Shown piece by piece: positions 1 through 9,799 of a DNA stretch of 64,000 nucleotides. Position 1 is the first letter of the stretch, and each line of letters opens with the position of its first letter. Made by a program: the position numbers and the translations under genes. This stretch comes from Candidatus Jettenia caeni (lineage in GTDB: Bacteria; Planctomycetota; Brocadiia; Brocadiales; Brocadiaceae). The DNA lies in NCBI GenBank assembly GCA_000296795.1, contig BAFH01000002.1:528686-592685 (forward strand), given 5' to 3'. A model generated the notes under the pieces. It did not search any database and was not told where the DNA came from. It saw only the letters and a program-made list of their open reading frames with translations.

Positions 1-840
1 TCTATCAAGCGGGTTTTTTTTCTCTTCATGGTAACACTCATAGCTGGCTGTGCAACCTACAGGGCTCCCGCTTTACAAAAATCTGTCTGGGAGGATACAT
101 CGTATATCTTAAGGAATATCCAGGGGGAGGTGCGCGACCTCTCATTACCAGAGATATGGGAAATTTTAATTTCCAATAACGCCAATCTTACCTCATTGCG
201 TTCAAGCGTAGATATAACTCTTTCCACACCAGATCTCAAAAGTCCCCTTCGCTGTAATGGGTTAGTATTATACCACAAACCGAAAAGCTTACGGATAATA
301 GGTTCTAAATTTGCCACAACGCTGTTTGATATCATCTCCGATGGCAATAAGTTTTGGTTATATATTCCTGTAGAAAATAAGGTTTATACCGGTACATGCA
401 ATACATCTCATAAGATTGAGGCGCTTGGTATCAATATATTTCCTGGAGATATAGTAAGTCTGTTTAATTACCAGGAGCACTTATCCGGGGAAAAGCCTGC
501 CCTGGAAACGTGGCCTTCCTACTGGCTGGTTCATCTCCTGGAGATGGATAAGGAGTATCTCCGCCTTAAAAAAAACTTATCAATAGACAGAATAAACGCT
601 GAAGTATTTCGGTGTGAATTGTTTAACGCAGATGGTTCGATACGATTACAGGCTATATTCAGCAATTATATAACTCATAATGGATGCAGGATACCCCAGA
701 GGATAGATGCGCGCTGGCCTGAGTATAGTAGTACTGCCCTTGGCATAGCTTTTTCTCATATTACTGTCAACACGGAATTCAATCCGAAGGTATTTACCCC
801 CACAATACCAAAGGGAGCGCACGTAATTGATCTGGACTAA
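1..840 (+). CDS. LolA/DUF4292-like outer-membrane lipoprotein, 5' end cut by window
   Basis: The reading frame is open back to base 1, and the residues before the first ATG (base 28) are hydrophobic and basic. The true start therefore probably lies just upstream of the window. A lipobox L-I-A-G-C at bases 37-51 marks a lipoprotein cleaved before that Cys. The mature part (about 260 aa) has the alternating beta-strand look of LolA/LolB-like or DUF4292 proteins, with stretches such as 'PKSLRIIGSK' and 'KFWLYIPVENKVYTG'. Such proteins bind lipid or lipoprotein at the outer membrane; the exact cargo cannot be read from sequence. It converges on rpiB with a 4-base overlap. The lipoprotein call is firm and the family call is tentative. 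Confidence 0.75.
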   Translation, partial: SIKRVFFLFMVTLIAGCATYRAPALQKSVWEDTSYILRNIQGEVRDLSLPEIWEILISNNANLTSLRSSVDITLSTPDLKSPLRCNGLVLYHKPKSLRIIGSKFATTLFDIISDGNKFWLYIPVENKVYTGTCNTSHKIEALGINIFPGDIVSLFNYQEHLSGEKPALETWPSYWLVHLLEMDKEYLRLKKNLSIDRINAEVFRCELFNADGSIRLQAIFSNYITHNGCRIPQRIDARWPEYSSTALGIAFSHITVNTEFNPKVFTPTIPKGAHVIDLD

Positions 841-1289
841 ATTACCTCTTCGTTTTCAGCATTCATAATCTTTTCTACACGGCGGGCATGTCTTCCTCCG
901 TCAAAAGGGGTCTCCAGCCATAGTTTAACCTTTTGCTCCAGAAGTTCTTCATCCACAATATCAGCGCCGATACATAACACATTGGAATCGTTATGTCTTC
1001 TGCTCATTTCTACAGTATAAAGATTATGACAGAGCGCAGCCCGCACACCCTTTACCTTATTAGCGACAAGAGACATACCGATTCCGGTGCCGCAGATAAG
1101 AATTCCCCTGTTACACTTGCCGGAACCCACAGCCCGGGCTGCTTTTATTCCAAAATCCGGATAATCTACGGATTCGGCGTCCGTCGTAGTGCCAAAATCT
1201 ACAACCGTGTGCCCCATTTGAGTCAACATAGATGTCACACGTTTTTTAAAATCAAAACCTCTGTGATCTGATGCTAATGCAATCTTCAT
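837..1289 (-). CDS. rpiB: Ribose-5-phosphate isomerase B
   Basis: RpiB interconverts ribose 5-phosphate and ribulose 5-phosphate in the non-oxidative pentose phosphate pathway, in the cytoplasm. The 150-aa length fits the family. The N-terminus 'MKIALASDHRGFDFK' carries the phosphate-binding D-H-R-G signature. 'RGILICGTGIGMSLVANK' carries the catalytic Cys in the G-T-G-I-G loop, and 'CHNLYTVEMSRRHNDSNVL' matches the conserved core. It lies 37 bases downstream of tsaC on the same strand, a pairing also found in many Firmicutes, so the two are probably co-transcribed. The ATG has no clear Shine-Dalgarno sequence. Confidence 0.95.
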   Translation of the reverse strand: MKIALASDHRGFDFKKRVTSMLTQMGHTVVDFGTTTDAESVDYPDFGIKAARAVGSGKCNRGILICGTGIGMSLVANKVKGVRAALCHNLYTVEMSRRHNDSNVLCIGADIVDEELLEQKVKLWLETPFDGGRHARRVEKIMNAENEEVI

Positions 1290-1326
1290 GTATTGTGTTT
1301 ATCCATAAAAACTTTTCATAGGTATT

Positions 1327-1959
1327 TTACATAGTATGCTTTGCCAGATTGTTTTCGATACAACTTCGTATTGCAGACTCCGAGATAATGCCATGGCGAA
1401 CGATTTCTATCGTTTCGCCGTGTACCTTTACCACCGTAGAAGGGGAACGAAGCCGTGTTGAACCGCCGTCGAGGATCATGGGAATTTTCCCTCCGAGATC
1501 CATGAGCACTTGCTGCGCGTCTGTAGCGGGCGGGTAGCCGGAGATGTTTGCGCTCGTTGTAACGATGGGTACTTTTGCGGCGCGGATCAAATCGCGCGTT
1601 ATCGTATTATCGGGAAGTCGTATGCCAAGGCTTGAGCCGTTCTTGAAGGGAAAAATAAGAGTTAACGCGCCAGGCCAAAAGAGATCCATCAGTTTTTTTG
1701 CTGTTTTCGGGACATGATTGATATATTTTTTCATATCATCCCGATCTGCGATCATCAGAGTAAGTCTCTTTTCTTCCGGCCTGTTCTTTACTTCGTAGAT
1801 GTGCGCTACAGCCGCAGGATTGTCTTTATGCGTACCCAATCCATATACCGTTTCTGTAGGAAATGCAACCAGTTCACCGATCCTCAATGCCTGTGCCGCT
1901 GCTTCTATATGGCTCCAATAAAGTCCTTGTTCTTTTACATTCAGTACTATCGTCTTCAT
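1327..1959 (-). CDS. tsaC: L-threonylcarbamoyladenylate synthase (YrdC/Sua5 family)
   Basis: The enzyme makes threonylcarbamoyl-AMP from threonine, bicarbonate and ATP, the first step of t6A modification at position 37 of ANN-decoding tRNAs. The 210-aa protein is one YrdC domain: 'GELVAFPTETVYGLG' near residue 28, the 'KNRPEEKRLTLMI' basic loop, 'FWPGALTLIF', and 'PIVTTSANISGYPPA'. It is short and lacks the extra C-terminal Sua5 domain, so TsaC is the better name. It is first of a two-gene unit with rpiB. The start is the only sensible ATG, without an evident ribosome-binding site. Confidence 0.93.
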   Translation of the reverse strand: MKTIVLNVKEQGLYWSHIEAAAQALRIGELVAFPTETVYGLGTHKDNPAAVAHIYEVKNRPEEKRLTLMIADRDDMKKYINHVPKTAKKLMDLFWPGALTLIFPFKNGSSLGIRLPDNTITRDLIRAAKVPIVTTSANISGYPPATDAQQVLMDLGGKIPMILDGGSTRLRSPSTVVKVHGETIEIVRHGIISESAIRSCIENNLAKHTM

Positions 1960-2043
1960 AGTAATATTTTTCTTTAGTCTATAAAAATAATATTATACCA
2001 TAGTCTAAGTTCTCCGCGTACATATTTCAACATCTTTTATGCC

Positions 2044-2080
2044 TTGACAACAAATTGTTAAATTTGGTAGAGTTTCTACA
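2044..2080 (+). promoter_or_regulatory. Candidate sigma-70 promoter giving a leaderless transcript
   Basis: TTGACA (2044-2049) and TAGAGT (2068-2073) are separated by 18 bases. The predicted transcription start falls about 6-7 bases after the -10, that is on the ATG at 2080, and no Shine-Dalgarno sequence precedes that ATG. The -10 is weak, so this is a candidate only. Confidence 0.4.
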
Positions 2081-3897
2081 TGAAATTAAAAATACCGTTA
2101 TTCCTTTATTTTTCTATGCTTTTCGGCGGTTTTTCTATCCTTATGCCCTTCAGCAGTACTTCGCTTATTGCCGGGGAAGAGATTATGAATATAGATGAGG
2201 TGCAGCCTGGCATGAGAGGATACGGCAAAACAGTTTTTATCGGCGACCGGATTAGTCTCTTTAATATTGAGGTGCTGGGGATATTAAGAAACTGGGATGC
2301 AAAGAGCAATATGATCCTGATAAAGGTGTCGGGCGGGCCTTTGGAGAAAACAGGTGTTATTGCCGGTATGAGCGGGAGTCCTGTGTATATTAACAACCGT
2401 TTAGTCGGCGCTCTTGCTTACGGGTGGACTTTTACCAAGGAGGCTATTGCAGGCGTTATCCCGATTAATGAAATGAGAAATTCCCTGCTTCATGCGCCGG
2501 CCCAGGAAGTTCCCATACAGCCTGCTCCCATAGATTGGGAGCTGCCGCCTTCCGTACACGACGATATAGCAAAAGGGCCACGCGTTACTTCTTTAGCGCC
2601 CCAAAATATAATGGAGAATGATACGAATGCTATAAGGCTCACACCAATCTTATCCCCTTTAGTAATATCTGGCATTGATAATAGGGTCTTACAAGGTATG
2701 CAATCCCTCTTTGGAAATTATGGATTATATCCTATACAAGGAGGGAGTTATGCTTCTCATACGAATTTGTCCGGGAAAGCAGATCTGGTTCCGGGCGCAT
2801 CAGTTGCCGCCGTCCTGATTAAAGGCGATCTTAGCGCCGCCGTTGTTGGTACAGTAACGTATGTGGAGGGAAATCATATCCTTGCGTTTGGACATCCGTT
2901 TTTACATACAGGAAACACAAACCTTCCTATGGCATCTGCGTATGTCTATACTATTCTTTCAAGCCAGTCTAATTCGGTAAAAATGGCTTCTCCGGTAGGG
3001 ATTGTGGGCCGGATAAGTCAGGATAGAAAGCCTGGAATTGCTGGTATTCTTGGTGAATCATCAAGGATGATACCTTGCCATGTTGAGGTTCAAGGCTCGC
3101 AAAAACTTACCTATAGTTTTGAAATCGTCGATAATAACGTCTTAATGCCCAGCCTTATCTTGATGGCAGCCCAAAGCGCCGTGTTATCTACAGAAAGAAA
3201 ATTAGGGGAGAAATCGGTACATATAAAACTCTCCATGCAAGTCCAGGGGCATGAAGAACCTATTGTTGTTGAAAATGTTTTTTACGAACTTGACCAATCG
3301 TGGCTTCCTCTTACCCATATAATTCAGCCTTTATCTATGATAATGAATAACCAGTTCCAAAAGGTAAGACTAAATCATATTGATCTTAAAATAGAGGTGT
3401 CTGATACCCGGAGGACGGCCTATATTGAGGCCATTAAGGTAGATAAAAAGCATGTCAAGCCGGGCGATACCTTACAGGTCGATGTGTGCCTCAAGCCATT
3501 TACCGGAGAGAGTTTTTATCAAACGGTAATGATGAAAATACCCGAAGATACCCTTCCGGGAAGCACGCTCAATATTACCGCTTGTGATGCTACGTATGGC
3601 CAGGCCTTGAATATGGGTCGCGCCGCTGGAAGGTATTTGCCTGTCGATTTCCATCAGCTTTTACATTATGTTGAGAATATGGAAAAAAATAATAATCTCA
3701 CCGTACGTATCCTCCTGCCAAAAAGAGGGCTTACCTATAAGGGAGAAGGATTTCCTTCACTTCCCTCTTCAATGCTCTCTATTATGAGTTTTTCCAACCA
3801 AAGCGGGATTGGTCCACTTATGGATGAAGTAATATCGCGTGTGCCGACATCGTATATGCTGCTCGGGAATCAAAGCATTTCAATATCGGTTAAATAA
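2080..3897 (+). CDS. Secreted SpoIVB-type (S55) serine peptidase-like protein
   Basis: This 605-aa protein has an N-terminal signal or anchor segment (about residues 5-31), followed by 'MNIDEVQPGMRGYGKTVF', a hallmark of SpoIVB-peptidase (S55) proteins. 'GMSGSP' at residues 96-101 holds the likely catalytic Ser98, and 'AFGHPF' (His272) is the likely partner His. The long C-terminal half is beta-rich and not a family I recognise. In Bacillus, SpoIVB signals across a membrane by cleaving a partner. This organism shows no sporulation genes here, so an envelope role is inferred. It is followed after 17 bases by a secreted beta-propeller gene, a likely operon partner. The protease fold is well supported, but activity is not shown. 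Confidence 0.8.
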   Translation: MKLKIPLFLYFSMLFGGFSILMPFSSTSLIAGEEIMNIDEVQPGMRGYGKTVFIGDRISLFNIEVLGILRNWDAKSNMILIKVSGGPLEKTGVIAGMSGSPVYINNRLVGALAYGWTFTKEAIAGVIPINEMRNSLLHAPAQEVPIQPAPIDWELPPSVHDDIAKGPRVTSLAPQNIMENDTNAIRLTPILSPLVISGIDNRVLQGMQSLFGNYGLYPIQGGSYASHTNLSGKADLVPGASVAAVLIKGDLSAAVVGTVTYVEGNHILAFGHPFLHTGNTNLPMASAYVYTILSSQSNSVKMASPVGIVGRISQDRKPGIAGILGESSRMIPCHVEVQGSQKLTYSFEIVDNNVLMPSLILMAAQSAVLSTERKLGEKSVHIKLSMQVQGHEEPIVVENVFYELDQSWLPLTHIIQPLSMIMNNQFQKVRLNHIDLKIEVSDTRRTAYIEAIKVDKKHVKPGDTLQVDVCLKPFTGESFYQTVMMKIPEDTLPGSTLNITACDATYGQALNMGRAAGRYLPVDFHQLLHYVENMEKNNNLTVRILLPKRGLTYKGEGFPSLPSSMLSIMSFSNQSGIGPLMDEVISRVPTSYMLLGNQSISISVK

Positions 3898-3914
3898 AAT
3901 AAAAGGGATAATTT

Positions 3915-6137
3915 ATGAAAGATTTTTTAGTGTTAAAGCTGTTCATGGTGTTTTTTTTTATCCTTCTGTCTTCGCATGCCGATGGCGCAACCACTGCCAC
4001 GTGGATACAATCGAAAGAATCTGAGTTTAATAAAGGCATTACCCAAAATGTATCTATTCACAGCACAGGCGAGATACAACTTTCTCCGAGAATAGAAGAA
4101 ATCTCCGGGATTAAAAGCGCCTTTATCTGGTCGATGGCAACGGATGCACAAAATCAAGTATTTGTTGGCACAGGCGATCCCGGAACGGTTCATCTTATAA
4201 AGAACGGTTCAGAAGCCGTAGAACTTTTCAAATCGCCTGAACTGTATGTTCAGAGCCTTGCCACGGATGCCTACGGAAATCTTTACGTAGGAACCTCGCC
4301 CAGAGGGGTTATTTACAAAATAAATAATCGTGGTGAGGCATCGGTATTTTGCAGCTTGCCGGTATCATATATCTGGGACATGGCAACAGATAGCAATTCA
4401 AATCTTTTTGCTGCAACAGGGAATGGAGGTATTCTATTCAAAATTTCTCCCGATGGTATCCCGGAAATATTTTTTGATACTACAGAAACGAATCTGTTAG
4501 ATGTCCTGCTTGACCAGGATAATACTATCTATGTTGGAACAGAACCGAACGGTTTAATCTATAGGATTGCACCATCTGGACAGGCGCAAATACTCTACGA
4601 TGCAAACGAGAGTGAAATCCATTGCCTTGCAATGGATTTATTGGGTAATGTATATGCCGGAACAGCATCGGGCGCACAAGCACAGGTACCCGCAGCAGCA
4701 ATAACCCAGCCGGCGCCTCAAGCAGGATCGGTCGCCCCAGTTTTAAAAGAAGGATTGGCCTGGGATCTGAACATTCCCGAAGAACTGCCTATGGTACAAC
4801 CTGTACCAATGGCAGTGCAAAGATCTGTATCAAGAGATATTGGTGCGCCATCAAAAGTTGCAGGCGTTCCAAATATACCAAACTACATTTATAAAATTAC
4901 CCGGGAGGGACTTGTTAAAAAAATGTTTGAAATCGATCAGGCATTTATCCTTGGCATGTCTTTGGATAAGCAGAATAATCTCTACGCAGTTACCGCCAAT
5001 AATTCCGGAATATATAAGATCAACCAGAACGAGATCTCCAGCAGTCTGGCAAATGTAGAGGAAGTACAGGTGCTTTGCTGTCTCAGCACGCAGAATGATG
5101 AGGTGTATATTGGCACGGGGAATGTGGGAAAGGTTTGTAAGATATCCCCTTCTTATGCAAAAGAAGGTACCTTTTTATCAAACGTACTTGATACAGCCAC
5201 GTTATCAAATTGGGGCTGTATTTCCTGGACAAGCAAACAGCCTGAGGGCACACGCGTTATACTTGCTACCCGTTCAGGGAATTGCGAAAAGCCGGATGTG
5301 ACGTGGGATAACTGGTCGCCGCCTTACCTGTCCCCTGGCCGGAAAATAACGAGCCGCCCTGCCCGTTTTATACAGTACAAAGCAATTTTAGAGACAACGA
5401 ATACCGAGACTACTCCTTCACTCAACACGGTATCATTATCATATCTTCCAAAAAATCATCCCCCTGCGATTATCAGTTTTACGATAGAAAAGGATGTTCC
5501 TTCATCGCAAAAATCCTCTAAGACAAATGGTAAGGTGGAAATAAAGCCTCAGACGCCTGCTGGCCAAAAGCCGCATTATCAAATAGCGCAAAAAAGTATT
5601 CAATGGGAAGTGGAAGACCAAAATAACGATACCGTACAGGTGGTAGTGTATTATAAGGGCGGTGATGAAAAGGCATGGAAAATTATTGATAAAAATACAC
5701 AAAAGAAAGGGACATATGCATGGGATACCCTGCGCCTGCCTGACGGAGAATATTACATCAAATTGGTAGTAAGCGACGAACCCGACAACCCACCCGAAAC
5801 AGCTCTCAGCGCAGAAAACACAGCGCCGCCCGTGGTAGTTGATAATTCAAGGCCTGTCATCCAATCTTTGAGCACTATGGATAAAGCGGACGGAAGGTGT
5901 GTCGTCTCAGGTTCTGCAAAAGATGACCGCAGTTCTATTGTAAAGATTCAGTACACCGCCGACGGGCAGGAGTGGATATCTGCCTATCCGGTGGACGGTG
6001 TTTTTGATAGCACAGAAGAAGCTTTTCAAATCACCACGAAACCCCTTGCTCCTGGCGATTACACCCTTATCATCAATGCATTTGATGGCGAAGGAAATAT
6101 TGGAGCGGAGAAGGTAATGATAGAAAAAAATAAATAA
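3915..6137 (+). CDS. Secreted NHL/WD40-like beta-propeller protein with Ig-like C-terminus
   Basis: The 740-aa product starts with a signal peptide (residues 1-24, ending around 'SSHADGA'). From about residue 45 to 280 it has repeated blades of the form 'ATDAxGNLYVGT...GxIYKI', typical of NHL/SMP-30-like propellers. A Pro/Ala-rich linker (about 250-325) interrupts the propeller, which resumes with 'YIYKITREG' and continues to about residue 410. The C-terminal 300 residues look like Ig/FN3-type beta sandwiches ('DNSRPVIQSLS', 'PLAPGDYTLIINAFDGEGN'). No catalytic motif is visible. It follows the S55 protease gene at 17 bases with an AAGGGAT ribosome-binding site, so the two may act together in the envelope. 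The function is unknown. Confidence 0.75.
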   Translation: MKDFLVLKLFMVFFFILLSSHADGATTATWIQSKESEFNKGITQNVSIHSTGEIQLSPRIEEISGIKSAFIWSMATDAQNQVFVGTGDPGTVHLIKNGSEAVELFKSPELYVQSLATDAYGNLYVGTSPRGVIYKINNRGEASVFCSLPVSYIWDMATDSNSNLFAATGNGGILFKISPDGIPEIFFDTTETNLLDVLLDQDNTIYVGTEPNGLIYRIAPSGQAQILYDANESEIHCLAMDLLGNVYAGTASGAQAQVPAAAITQPAPQAGSVAPVLKEGLAWDLNIPEELPMVQPVPMAVQRSVSRDIGAPSKVAGVPNIPNYIYKITREGLVKKMFEIDQAFILGMSLDKQNNLYAVTANNSGIYKINQNEISSSLANVEEVQVLCCLSTQNDEVYIGTGNVGKVCKISPSYAKEGTFLSNVLDTATLSNWGCISWTSKQPEGTRVILATRSGNCEKPDVTWDNWSPPYLSPGRKITSRPARFIQYKAILETTNTETTPSLNTVSLSYLPKNHPPAIISFTIEKDVPSSQKSSKTNGKVEIKPQTPAGQKPHYQIAQKSIQWEVEDQNNDTVQVVVYYKGGDEKAWKIIDKNTQKKGTYAWDTLRLPDGEYYIKLVVSDEPDNPPETALSAENTAPPVVVDNSRPVIQSLSTMDKADGRCVVSGSAKDDRSSIVKIQYTADGQEWISAYPVDGVFDSTEEAFQITTKPLAPGDYTLIINAFDGEGNIGAEKVMIEKNK

Positions 6138-6146
6138 AGATTCTAT

Positions 6147-6175
6147 TTGACTTCGGACGATAAAATCGATAAAAG
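6147..6175 (+). promoter_or_regulatory. Candidate promoter of tRNA-Pro
   Basis: TTGACT (6147-6152) and TAAAAG (6170-6175) are separated by 17 bases, about 20 bases before the mature tRNA 5' end. Position and spacing suit a stable-RNA promoter, although the -10 is imperfect. Confidence 0.4.
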
Positions 6176-6195
6176 AATACAGGAGAAAAATAATT

Positions 6196-6274
<79 letters not shown>

Positions 6275-6400
6275 TGTACTGGGATAAGAGGTAATTATTT
6301 ATCATGGAAAATTCACAAAAGATACGTAGCCTTGTATAGCAAATATAATTTCGTAAAAGACCCATGCTGAATACGGTTCGCGTATTGCTTTCCACATAAC

Positions 6401-7492
6401 ATGCCTACAAAGGATAATTGCAAGGTATTACCCTTATTCCCAAAATTTAGCCTTTGGCATTATCTGTTATTGTTAATGCCTATCTCCGTTATTGCCTACC
6501 ATAATCATTTTCCTGCTATTATTACTTTTGCCCTGGCTTCGGCAGTCCTCGTACCCCTTGCTCACTTTCTAGGCGAGGCCACGGAAGTGCTTTCTGAAAA
6601 AACGGGAGAACATTTTTCTGGCATTATCAATGCTACTTTTGGCAATGCAGCGGAACTGGTTATTGCCATCCTTGCGATCAAGAGTGGTCTGATAGATATT
6701 GTGAAATATTCACTGATAGGATCTGTCATTGGTAATATTCTCCTTATTTTGGGACTAAGTATATTTGTAGGAGGTATAAAATTCGGAGAGTTAAAGCTTA
6801 GTCCTAAAATTACCGGTCCTACGATCATCCATCTCTCTATGGCTGCTATGTGTTTCGCTGTACCCTCAGTCTTTGCAAAAGAAGACAGCTTGCTTTTAAT
6901 TAACAAATACAGCGTCAGCATCGCAGTAGTTCTGTTAATCGTTTACTTTGTAGGGATGCTTTATGCGATTATCCATCGTGAGGATAAAGAGGCTTCTCGG
7001 GTTATCCATGAGGCCATTGAAGCCACAGCGCCTCGCTGGAGTATGGCAAAAAGTCTTGCTATCCTTGTTTTGGCAACAGGCGGACTTGTCTATATGTCAG
7101 AAATATTAGTGCACCAGATTGAGCCTCTTGTTGAATCAGCGCACATCCCGCCGGCTTTTATGGGTCTCATTATATTACCGCTCGTTGGCAATGTGGCTGA
7201 ACACTCGGTAGCTATCAGTAGCGCAATGAAGAACAAGATCAATCTGAGTCTCGCTATTGCCGGAGAAAGCAGTGCACAGATTGCACTCTTTGTTTCGCCT
7301 ATTTGTGTCCTTATCGCCGGCGCCTTTGGTGAAAATTTTAACCTGATCTTTAATAAGATCGAGTTGATTACCCTGGGCATGTCTGTCGGCGGCACATGGC
7401 TTGTTGTCCATGATAATAAGAGTAATTGGCTGGAAGGATTTTTGCTGCTGGCCTTCTATCTCATTATTTCAATCACCGCTTATTTCTTGTAA
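6401..7492 (+). CDS. Ca2+/H+ antiporter, CAX/ChaA family
   Basis: The 363-aa membrane protein has about eleven hydrophobic segments. It carries the two inverted alpha-repeats of the cation/Ca2+ exchanger superfamily. The first contains 'INATFGNAAELVIAI' (the G-N-x-x-E motif, around residue 80), and the second contains 'LVGNVAEHSVAISSAMKNK' (around residue 265). These acidic repeats form the ion pathway that exchanges cytoplasmic Ca2+ (or Na+/K+) for H+. Its length matches VCX1/ChaA proteins. It stands alone, 128 bases after tRNA-Pro, with no visible partner or regulator. Ca2+ specificity is inferred from family. Confidence 0.9.
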   Translation: MPTKDNCKVLPLFPKFSLWHYLLLLMPISVIAYHNHFPAIITFALASAVLVPLAHFLGEATEVLSEKTGEHFSGIINATFGNAAELVIAILAIKSGLIDIVKYSLIGSVIGNILLILGLSIFVGGIKFGELKLSPKITGPTIIHLSMAAMCFAVPSVFAKEDSLLLINKYSVSIAVVLLIVYFVGMLYAIIHREDKEASRVIHEAIEATAPRWSMAKSLAILVLATGGLVYMSEILVHQIEPLVESAHIPPAFMGLIILPLVGNVAEHSVAISSAMKNKINLSLAIAGESSAQIALFVSPICVLIAGAFGENFNLIFNKIELITLGMSVGGTWLVVHDNKSNWLEGFLLLAFYLIISITAYFL

Positions 7493-7707
7493 ATCGTTTT
7501 TCTTTACTGATACATGATGCTAATAAATCAGAGGTAAATTAAGAAAAATAGAAGTTGCAAATTGTCTGATATTGTGTATTATTCTATGAAGTTTTATTTT
7601 TACATTTTGAAAAACAAATTCTTAACGAGTAGCGAATCCAATCATTTATACAGACCTTGAGTAAGCATTGCTAGCAGCAAATTCACGCCTCGTAATACAG
7701 TAAGCCT

Positions 7708-9474
7708 ATGTTAAATTTTGTTATAAGTCCTTCGCTGAAGAGATTTTTATCTTATGTAAAGCCGTATCGCTGGTCAATCATAGCAGCTACCTTTTGCGGA
7801 CTGCTGAAATACAACATTCCTATAATCTTTCCCTGGATCTTTAAAGATGTAGTTGATCGTTTGCTGTCGCCTTCTTCGTATAATATTGTAAAATTACATT
7901 ATACTATGCTGGCCTTGATTGCTATCTTTGCATTTTGGGCTGTGGTTACCTATTTAAGATCCTATCTCGCTGACCGAACCAGCCAAAGACTTATTTTCGA
8001 TTTACGGCATGAGTTATATGTCCACCTTCAGCGCATGTCCCTGAGTTTTTATGAGAAGCGCAGGGTGGGGTCGGTTGCATCTCGTCTGCTGGGAGATATC
8101 TCGGTTGCTCAAAATTTTGTAGGCGCTGCATTTACGAATACGGTAATGGACGCAAGCTCGTTATTCCTGATTGCTTTTCTTCTTTTTCTCATGAACTACA
8201 AATTGGCGCTGGTGTCTATCGCTATTTTCCCTTTTTATGTTTTCTTAAACAATCTTTTCAAGGCTCGAATCAGAAAAACCAGTTTACTGGCTCGTGAAAA
8301 GATGGAAGAGATATCCGGAGACGTTCATGAAAAGCTCAGTGGTATTTCCATCATACAGTCTTACACGCGGGAGAAGTCGGAAGAGAAAAAATTCTTTCAG
8401 GATAACCGTGAATATTTATCCTATCAGTTGGAAAATGTAAAACATAATGCCGCTGCTGCGTCTGTAATCGGTTTCTTAACTTCTATCGCCCCTGTTCTTG
8501 TAGTCTGGTATGGAGCTGTGCAGGTTATTCATGGCCATCTTACCGTTGGAGAATTGACTGCGTTTTATGCCTATTTGGGTATGTTTTATACCCCGCTCAA
8601 CCGGCTTACCGAACTCAATATCCTTTTAGCCAATTCCCAGTCTGCGATAGAGAGGATTTTCGAGGTATTTAATACTTCGCCAGAAGTTGTCGACCATTCT
8701 GCTGCCAGAGAAACCGGACCCATGAAGGGCGAGATTGAGTTTTCGAATGTTTATTTTGCCTATGAATTATCAAAGATTGCCCTGAAGGATATCAATCTGC
8801 GCATACCAGCGAACAGTACCGTGGCGCTCGTTGGCCCGAGTGGTTCTGGTAAATCTACTTTTGCCAAACTTATCCCGAGATTTTATGATGTCTCGGCAGG
8901 AACAATTACTATTGACGGCTTCAATATCCGGGATCTTAAATTAAGTTATTTAAGAAGGAAAATTGCTACGGTGCCCCAGGACCCTATTTTGTTTTCCGGA
9001 ACAATTTATGAAAATATTATATTCGGTAAACCCAATGCTACGAGAGAAGAAGTATCCCTTGCAGCTCTTTCTGCTAATGCCCATAATTTTATCTGCAAAC
9101 TGCCAAAAGGATATCAAACAGAAATTGGTGAAGACGGCCTGAAACTTTCAGGCGGGCAGAGACAGCGCGTTGCGCTGGCACGGGCTTTTTTAAAAAATGC
9201 GCCAATCCTGATTCTCGATGAAGCAACTTCTTCCTTGGATTCCGAAGCAGAGAATCTGATTCAGCAGGCATTAAAAAGATTAATGCAAAACCGGACAACC
9301 ATAATCATAGCCCATCGGCTCTCTACCATTCAGTCGGCAGATATAATTGTTGTCTTTGACGGCGGAAGGATTATAGAAGTTGGTAGCCATCAAGAACTGT
9401 TGGAGTTATATGGACTCTACCATCGGCTTCATGAAGAGCAATTTCATAAGATGTTTATAGAGTCTGTTGGATAA
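7708..9474 (+). CDS. ABC exporter, MsbA/LmrA type (fused TM and ATPase domains)
   Basis: This is a 588-aa half-transporter. Six transmembrane helices lie in about residues 15-310, with the type-1 exporter motif 'MSLSFYEKRRVGSVASRL'. An ATPase domain follows (about 345-585) with Walker A 'GPSGSGKST', Q-loop 'VPQDPILFSGTIYENI', signature 'LSGGQRQR', Walker B 'ILILDEATSSLD' and H-loop 'IIAHRLSTI'. It would act as a homodimer. In a diderm with lipid A, a lipid flippase (MsbA) is the natural guess, but no lpxK or other lipid gene adjoins it, so the substrate is open. It is followed by a palindromic repeat that may end its transcript. Confidence 0.88.
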   Translation: MLNFVISPSLKRFLSYVKPYRWSIIAATFCGLLKYNIPIIFPWIFKDVVDRLLSPSSYNIVKLHYTMLALIAIFAFWAVVTYLRSYLADRTSQRLIFDLRHELYVHLQRMSLSFYEKRRVGSVASRLLGDISVAQNFVGAAFTNTVMDASSLFLIAFLLFLMNYKLALVSIAIFPFYVFLNNLFKARIRKTSLLAREKMEEISGDVHEKLSGISIIQSYTREKSEEKKFFQDNREYLSYQLENVKHNAAAASVIGFLTSIAPVLVVWYGAVQVIHGHLTVGELTAFYAYLGMFYTPLNRLTELNILLANSQSAIERIFEVFNTSPEVVDHSAARETGPMKGEIEFSNVYFAYELSKIALKDINLRIPANSTVALVGPSGSGKSTFAKLIPRFYDVSAGTITIDGFNIRDLKLSYLRRKIATVPQDPILFSGTIYENIIFGKPNATREEVSLAALSANAHNFICKLPKGYQTEIGEDGLKLSGGQRQRVALARAFLKNAPILILDEATSSLDSEAENLIQQALKRLMQNRTTIIIAHRLSTIQSADIIVVFDGGRIIEVGSHQELLELYGLYHRLHEEQFHKMFIESVG

Positions 9475-9516
9475 TGGCTCAGCAAAGATTTTCCTATTTT
9501 CTGTCGGTATTTTCCC

Positions 9517-9545
9517 GTAGGGGCAGGTTTTAAACCTGCCCCTAC
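9517..9545. repeat. Perfect 29-base palindrome of the GTAGGG...CCCTAC family
   Basis: Two 14-base arms (GTAGGGGCAGGTTT and its complement) surround one central T. It lies 42 bases after the ABC exporter stop. RNA from either strand would form a strong hairpin, but no T-run follows, so intrinsic termination is not assured. Related elements occur at 20873, 21978, 24444 and 43134. Confidence 0.8.
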
Positions 9546-9692
9546 CCATTGCGGGTACATTGAGTCCATATATTCTGCACGGAACACGGAATCAATAATG
9601 CTATTGTTCTCATAGTCTCAGAGTCGGGGGAAATATTCCCAATTAAGGTTCAGGTTACAAAGGGGAAAGGAAAGGGGTCAAATCTTTATCGT

Positions 9693-9799
9693 TGGCGTGC
9701 CCAGCGAAGGGTACTGCTTACTAACGGGTGCGAATCCCGTCATGGTAAAAGCCTGAGCCATGTAGCTTGGATGGCAGGAGGATATAGAAACATTACCTT
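9693..9799 (+). repeat. Left arm of 107-base inverted repeat (group II intron 5' end)
   Basis: This matches the reverse complement of 10417-10523 apart from a few substitutions, for example TACTGC versus TACTAC and GGATATAG versus GGATAGGG. The similarity ends sharply at both edges, marking the break and join points of the rearrangement. Confidence 0.85.
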
